A stretch of 64,000 bases of DNA. Source: Pseudorhodoferax sp. Leaf265. GTDB taxonomy: Bacteria; Pseudomonadota; Gammaproteobacteria; Burkholderiales; Burkholderiaceae_C. The translations under genes were made by a program, and so were the position numbers. Positions 60,638 to 64,000 of this stretch are shown in pieces. Where the stretch lies: assembly GCF_001422365.1 (NCBI RefSeq), contig NZ_LMMT01000023.1, positions 248,001 through 312,000 on the forward strand, in the 5' to 3' direction. How positions within the stretch are numbered: position 1 is the stretch's first letter; each line of letters starts with the position of its first letter. The notes below the pieces were generated by a model. It searched no databases. It was not told the origin of the DNA and worked only from the letters and a program-made list of their open reading frames with translations.

Positions 60638-61369
60638 TCAACCGGCGCGCAGCTCCTGCTGGGCATCCTCGTCCAGGCCGGCGCAGGGCGTGGCGCGGGC
60701 CAGCGCCATCCAGACGTGGAAAGGCAAGGCCAGGCGCTCACGCCGCTGGGCATTGCGCTGCACGCACAGCTGGCCGTCTTCCTGCTGCAGCAGCACGCCG
60801 CATTCGGCCGGCACGTCGTCCGCATCGCCGATCGCACGCCCACGCGCGTCGCGGCCCAGCACATACCAGCACTGGCCCCCCAGATCCAGGTAGGCCTGGC
60901 GCTTGGCCGGTTTGCGCAGGTCGCCGAGCAGGTCGGCGCGGCTGACCTTGATCTCGTGCACCACGGGCTCGACATAGCTGGCCACCGAGGTGTTGCGGAT
61001 CGAGAACACGTCCGGACAAGCCACGCACCAGCTGGGCGCCGCACCATCCGTCGCTGCCGGCAGCAGCGCGCGCAGGGCAAGCCCGCGCCAGGCGATGCGG
61101 CCGGCCCGCCCCTGCTCGCGCGCAACGCGCTCGACCAATGCCTCGTGCGCCGAGCGCGCCCGCTGGTTGCGCACCGCCGCGTGCGCCACGGCCTGGATGC
61201 CGGCCTCGGTCAGGCGCACGCAGTCGCGCCCGTCGGTGTGCAGGCGCTCTAGCAGGCCCAGCGCCAGCAGTTCGAGTTCCACCACGTCCTGCCAGGGCCA
61301 GCCGGCGGAACGGTAGACCTCGCGCAGACGGCGGGCGTGTGGGCGAGAGAGCGCGGCGACGGGTCCCAT
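60638..61369 (-). CDS. Predicted winged-helix/PD-(D/E)XK-like protein
   Basis: A 243-residue protein without a clear family. The N-terminal half (residues ~10-70, LREVYRSAGWPWQDVVELELLALGLLERL and VRLTEAGIQAVAHAA) is like a winged helix. The middle part contains CPDVFSIRNTS and then VEPVVHEIKVSRADLLGDL, which has the D-(x)n-E-x-K pattern of PD-(D/E)XK nucleases, such as the MmcB-like repair proteins. Thus a DNA-processing nuclease is a reasonable guess, not established. Start MGPVAALSRPHARR at 61369. Confidence 0.55.
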   Translation of the reverse strand: MGPVAALSRPHARRLREVYRSAGWPWQDVVELELLALGLLERLHTDGRDCVRLTEAGIQAVAHAAVRNQRARSAHEALVERVAREQGRAGRIAWRGLALRALLPAATDGAAPSWCVACPDVFSIRNTSVASYVEPVVHEIKVSRADLLGDLRKPAKRQAYLDLGGQCWYVLGRDARGRAIGDADDVPAECGVLLQQEDGQLCVQRNAQRRERLALPFHVWMALARATPCAGLDEDAQQELRAG

Positions 61370-61463
61370 GGAGCTTCGATCGGAGCGGCATTGTGCCCTT
61401 GGCCGGCCGGAAAAACGTGCGAGGCATACTGTGCGCCTCACGCATCCAGCGACGGAGACCTCC

Positions 61464-61703
61464 ATGCCCCTGAACCCTGATGATTCCGCCGGCTCGCAGC
61501 TGGCCCTGCTGGCGGCAGTCAAGCTGCTGCTGGCACCGCATCGGGGCGATCTCGACGCCATCAAGGGCCTGCGCCATGAACTGGACGCCACGCGCGAACT
61601 GCTGGCCTCGCTGCCTGGTACCGAGCGCAAGCTGCTGTCCTTCGAAGTCACCGCCGAGGCGCTGATGGCGGTGCTGGCACCGCCCAGCCAGAGCCAGTAT
61701 TGA
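61464..61703 (+). CDS. Small hypothetical protein (79 aa)
   Basis: A 79-residue helical protein (MPLNPDDSAGSQLALLAAVKLLL, with RKLLSFEVTAEALMAVL). A GGAGACCTCC stretch lies before the ATG. It is 17 bases before the lipoprotein peptidase gene and in the same direction, so it may be co-transcribed. I see no known family. Confidence 0.6.
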   Translation: MPLNPDDSAGSQLALLAAVKLLLAPHRGDLDAIKGLRHELDATRELLASLPGTERKLLSFEVTAEALMAVLAPPSQSQY

Positions 61704-61720
61704 CCCCTGCCCGACGCCCC

Positions 61721-63535
61721 ATGAAGCTTCGTCCCCATCTCCTGCGCGCGCTGGCCCCGGCCGCGCTCGCGCTGCTCACCGCCTGTGGCAGCACGCCCCT
61801 GCCGCCCTGGCCCTCCGACCGCGCGGCTGCGCGCACGGCGCCGGCCGTCGTCAACATGGGCAGCGCTGCCGCCAGTGCGCCCGCGGCGACGAGCCCGGCG
61901 CCGGCCGTCATCGTCGAAGCCGTGCCGCCACCTGGCGCCGCCAGTGCGGCAGCTCCCGCCGAAGCTGCCGCGGGCGCTGGCGCGGCCCCCTACGGCCCCG
62001 AGGTCGCGGCGCGCTTCCCCGACCCTTCTACCGTCTACCAGACGCCGGGCCTGGCCAGCGGCCGCGACCAGTTCAGCAGCAACAGCGAAATCTCCGGCTG
62101 GCTGCGCGACCTGGCAGCCGCGAGCGGTGGCCGCAGCCGCATCGGCCTTCTCGGCCTGGGCGCTTCGCAGAGCGGCACGCCGCTCGAGGCCCTGGTGCTC
62201 ACGCGCGCAGCATCGACCGATCCGGCGGCGCTGCTGGCCAGCGGCAAGCCCACGGTGCTCCTGGTCGGCCAGCAGCATGGCGACGAACCGGCCCCGGCCG
62301 AGGCCCTGCTGGTGCTCGCGCGTGAGCTGGCCCGGGGCCGGCTCGAACCGCTGCTGGACCGCATCAACGTGGTTCTGGTGCCGCGCGCCAATCCCGATGG
62401 TGCAGCTGCCGGCAAGCGCGTGACGGCTGGCGGCATCGACATGAACCGCGACCACCTGCTGCTGCGCACGCCCGAGGCACGCGCGCTGGCACGCCTGCAG
62501 CGCGACTACCAGCCCGCCGTGACCGTGGACGCGCACGAGTACACCGTGGTCGGCCGCTTCCTCGAGAAGTTCGGTGCCATCCAGAAGTTCGACGCGCTGC
62601 TGCAGTACGCCACCACGGCCAACCTGTCCGAATTCATGCCGCGTGCCTCCGAGGAATGGTTCCGCCGCCCACTGGTGGCCGCGCTGAACCGCGAGGGCCT
62701 GTCCAACGAGTGGTACTACACCACCTCGACCGATCCGAACGACCTGCGCATCTCCATGGGCGGCACCCAGCCCGACACCGGCCGCAATGTCTTCGGCCTG
62801 CGCAATTCGGTCAGCCTGCTGCTGGAGACGCGCGGCGTGGGCATCGGCCGGCTGCACATCCAGCGCCGCGTTCACACCCAGGTGGTGGCGCTGACCAGCG
62901 TGCTGCAAAGCGCCTCGCAACGCGCCGACGATCTCGGCAAGGTGCGCTCCTACATGGACCGCGAGGCCGCCGGCAACGCCTGCCGCGGCGAGATGGTGAC
63001 CAGCGCCGGCCCGACGCCGCAGCGCCGCGCGCTCGTGATGCTGGATCCGGCCACGGGCGCCGACCGCTCCATCGACGTGGACTGGAACTCCGCGCTCGAG
63101 CTGCGCCCGCTCAAGACCCGTGGCCGCCCCTGCGGCTACTGGTTGGCGGCTGCCGCGACACAGGCCGTGGAGCGCCTGCAGCAACTCGGCGTGCAGGTCA
63201 TGCGCGTCGCCGAACCCGGCGCCGTGCTGGGCGAGAGCTACCGCGAGACCGCACGCACCAGCGGCGAGCGCAGCGACGTGCGCGGCGCCATCGCCGACGC
63301 CGCGCCCATCGTGCAGGTGGAGGTGGCGCTGGCCCGCGGTGTGCTCGACACGCCCATGGGCAGCTACTACGTGCCCTTGTCGCAGCCCCTGGCCAACCTG
63401 GTCGTGGCCGCGCTGGAGCCGGACACGCAGAACAGCTTTTTCGCCAACCGCGTGGTCGATGCGCTGCAGAGCCAGGCCCGTGTGGTCGGCGAGCCCACGA
63501 TGCGCCTGGAGCCGCTGCCGGCCGGCAGCCTCTGA
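61721..63535 (+). CDS. M14-family zinc carboxypeptidase-like lipoprotein
   Basis: A 604-residue outer or periplasmic lipoprotein with lipobox LLTACGS. A Pro/Ala-rich linker (residues ~25-95) precedes the peptidase domain. Zinc ligands H and E are in GQQHGDEPAP and the third His in VDAHEYTVVG; the catalytic Glu appears in LLLETRGVG. M14 peptidases remove C-terminal residues or act on peptidoglycan-type amides. Alternatively it may trim muropeptides. Its substrate is unknown. Confidence 0.85.
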   Translation: MKLRPHLLRALAPAALALLTACGSTPLPPWPSDRAAARTAPAVVNMGSAAASAPAATSPAPAVIVEAVPPPGAASAAAPAEAAAGAGAAPYGPEVAARFPDPSTVYQTPGLASGRDQFSSNSEISGWLRDLAAASGGRSRIGLLGLGASQSGTPLEALVLTRAASTDPAALLASGKPTVLLVGQQHGDEPAPAEALLVLARELARGRLEPLLDRINVVLVPRANPDGAAAGKRVTAGGIDMNRDHLLLRTPEARALARLQRDYQPAVTVDAHEYTVVGRFLEKFGAIQKFDALLQYATTANLSEFMPRASEEWFRRPLVAALNREGLSNEWYYTTSTDPNDLRISMGGTQPDTGRNVFGLRNSVSLLLETRGVGIGRLHIQRRVHTQVVALTSVLQSASQRADDLGKVRSYMDREAAGNACRGEMVTSAGPTPQRRALVMLDPATGADRSIDVDWNSALELRPLKTRGRPCGYWLAAAATQAVERLQQLGVQVMRVAEPGAVLGESYRETARTSGERSDVRGAIADAAPIVQVEVALARGVLDTPMGSYYVPLSQPLANLVVAALEPDTQNSFFANRVVDALQSQARVVGEPTMRLEPLPAGSL

Positions 63536-63623
63536 GCGCGTCCTACACCGGGCAGCCGCCGCGGCCGACAGCGGCGGCACCCGGTGTGGGCTGCAATGGC
63601 AGGAACACCACAAGGAGTTCCGC

Positions 63624-64000
63624 ATGCATGCCTTCGCACTTGACCCAGACATGCTCACGCTGGCTGGCGTCTTCTATCCCACCGGCTACGTGTTCGCGAT
63701 GTTTCCCACCGAGCAGGATGCCCGCAGCACCGCCGAGGCACTGGAGCGCGACAGCCTGTCGGAAAAGCCCGTCATGCTGCTGTCGCCACAGCAGATCCTG
63801 GAACAGGTGGTCCGCACCGTGGGCAGCGCCGACATCCCCCTGCCCTCGGCAGGCACCGAAGCTGCCACTGTGCGCCAATACGCTGCGCTGGCAGGCCAAG
63901 GCCACTGGGCTGTCATGGTGCATGCGCCAGACGCCGACGACACCGAGGCGGCCATGCGCGTGGTGCGCCAGGCGCCCTTCTCGTTCGCCGAGAAGTACCG
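63624..64000 (+). CDS. Hypothetical protein, 3' end cut by window
   Basis: The first 125 codons of an unrecognised protein, starting MHAFALDPDMLTLAGVFYP after an AAGGAG site. The segment has a GHWAVMVHAPDADDTEAAM stretch like a small alpha/beta ferredoxin-type sensor. No family is recognised. Confidence 0.6.
   Translation, partial: MHAFALDPDMLTLAGVFYPTGYVFAMFPTEQDARSTAEALERDSLSEKPVMLLSPQQILEQVVRTVGSADIPLPSAGTEAATVRQYAALAGQGHWAVMVHAPDADDTEAAMRVVRQAPFSFAEKY

Overview
The window is a GC-rich chromosomal segment of a betaproteobacterium, most likely family Comamonadaceae (Burkholderiales). This is inferred from the mix of genes: a BPSS1780-type membrane protein, a DUF2782 gene and homoserine kinase beside polA, an EgtB-related (SenA-like) enzyme, flhDC, and several TRAP transporters. 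No rRNA, tRNA, CRISPR array, integrase or insertion sequence was seen, and no gene-free gap exceeds 300 bases.

Layout. 1-2 kb: a sugar/polyol ABC solute-binding protein cut by the left edge, then a Sir2 deacetylase. 2.3-11 kb: a form II CoxSLM-type molybdenum hydroxylase operon with maturation genes (MoxR ATPase, VWA protein, CoxG, XdhC) and a divergent GAF/Fis regulator. 11.2-18.5 kb: an acid-sugar island with a predicted D-apionate oxidoisomerase, an orphan TRAP binding protein, a RuBisCO-like protein, a DUF1537 kinase, a GntR/FCD regulator and two further dehydrogenases. 19.2-29.5 kb: a type I secretion operon (HlyB- and HlyD-like) with two microproteins and a giant RTX protein carrying a FrpC-like self-processing module. 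29.7-34.7 kb: an EgtB/SenA-like enzyme and a complete TRAP transporter. 34.8-38 kb: dxs-ispA-xseB. 38.2-43.3 kb: a Rieske oxygenase, an EamA exporter, a rhodanese, a DUF2383 protein and a dienelactone hydrolase. 43.4-51.3 kb: polA, thrB, modEBC without modA, and a nonsense-mutated lipoprotein. 51.3-64 kb: a c-di-GMP enzyme, a chemoreceptor, uvrD, flhDC, a PD-(D/E)XK-like protein and an M14 peptidase.

The most unusual locus is the type I secretion operon. Its genes overlap or abut: hlyB, hlyD, a 50-aa Cys-rich microprotein, a 68-aa two-helix membrane protein, then the RTX gene. The RTX protein starts with about 157 hydrophobic Gly/Ala-rich residues, followed at an Asp-Pro bond by a self-processing module and RTX repeats. 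The start of the RTX gene and the two microprotein genes form an AT-rich patch in otherwise GC-rich DNA. This fits an exchangeable effector and immunity cassette on a type I secreted carrier. In this sequence the RTX gene is interrupted: two deletions that together preserve frame bracket a block in another frame, and an in-frame TGA lies between them.
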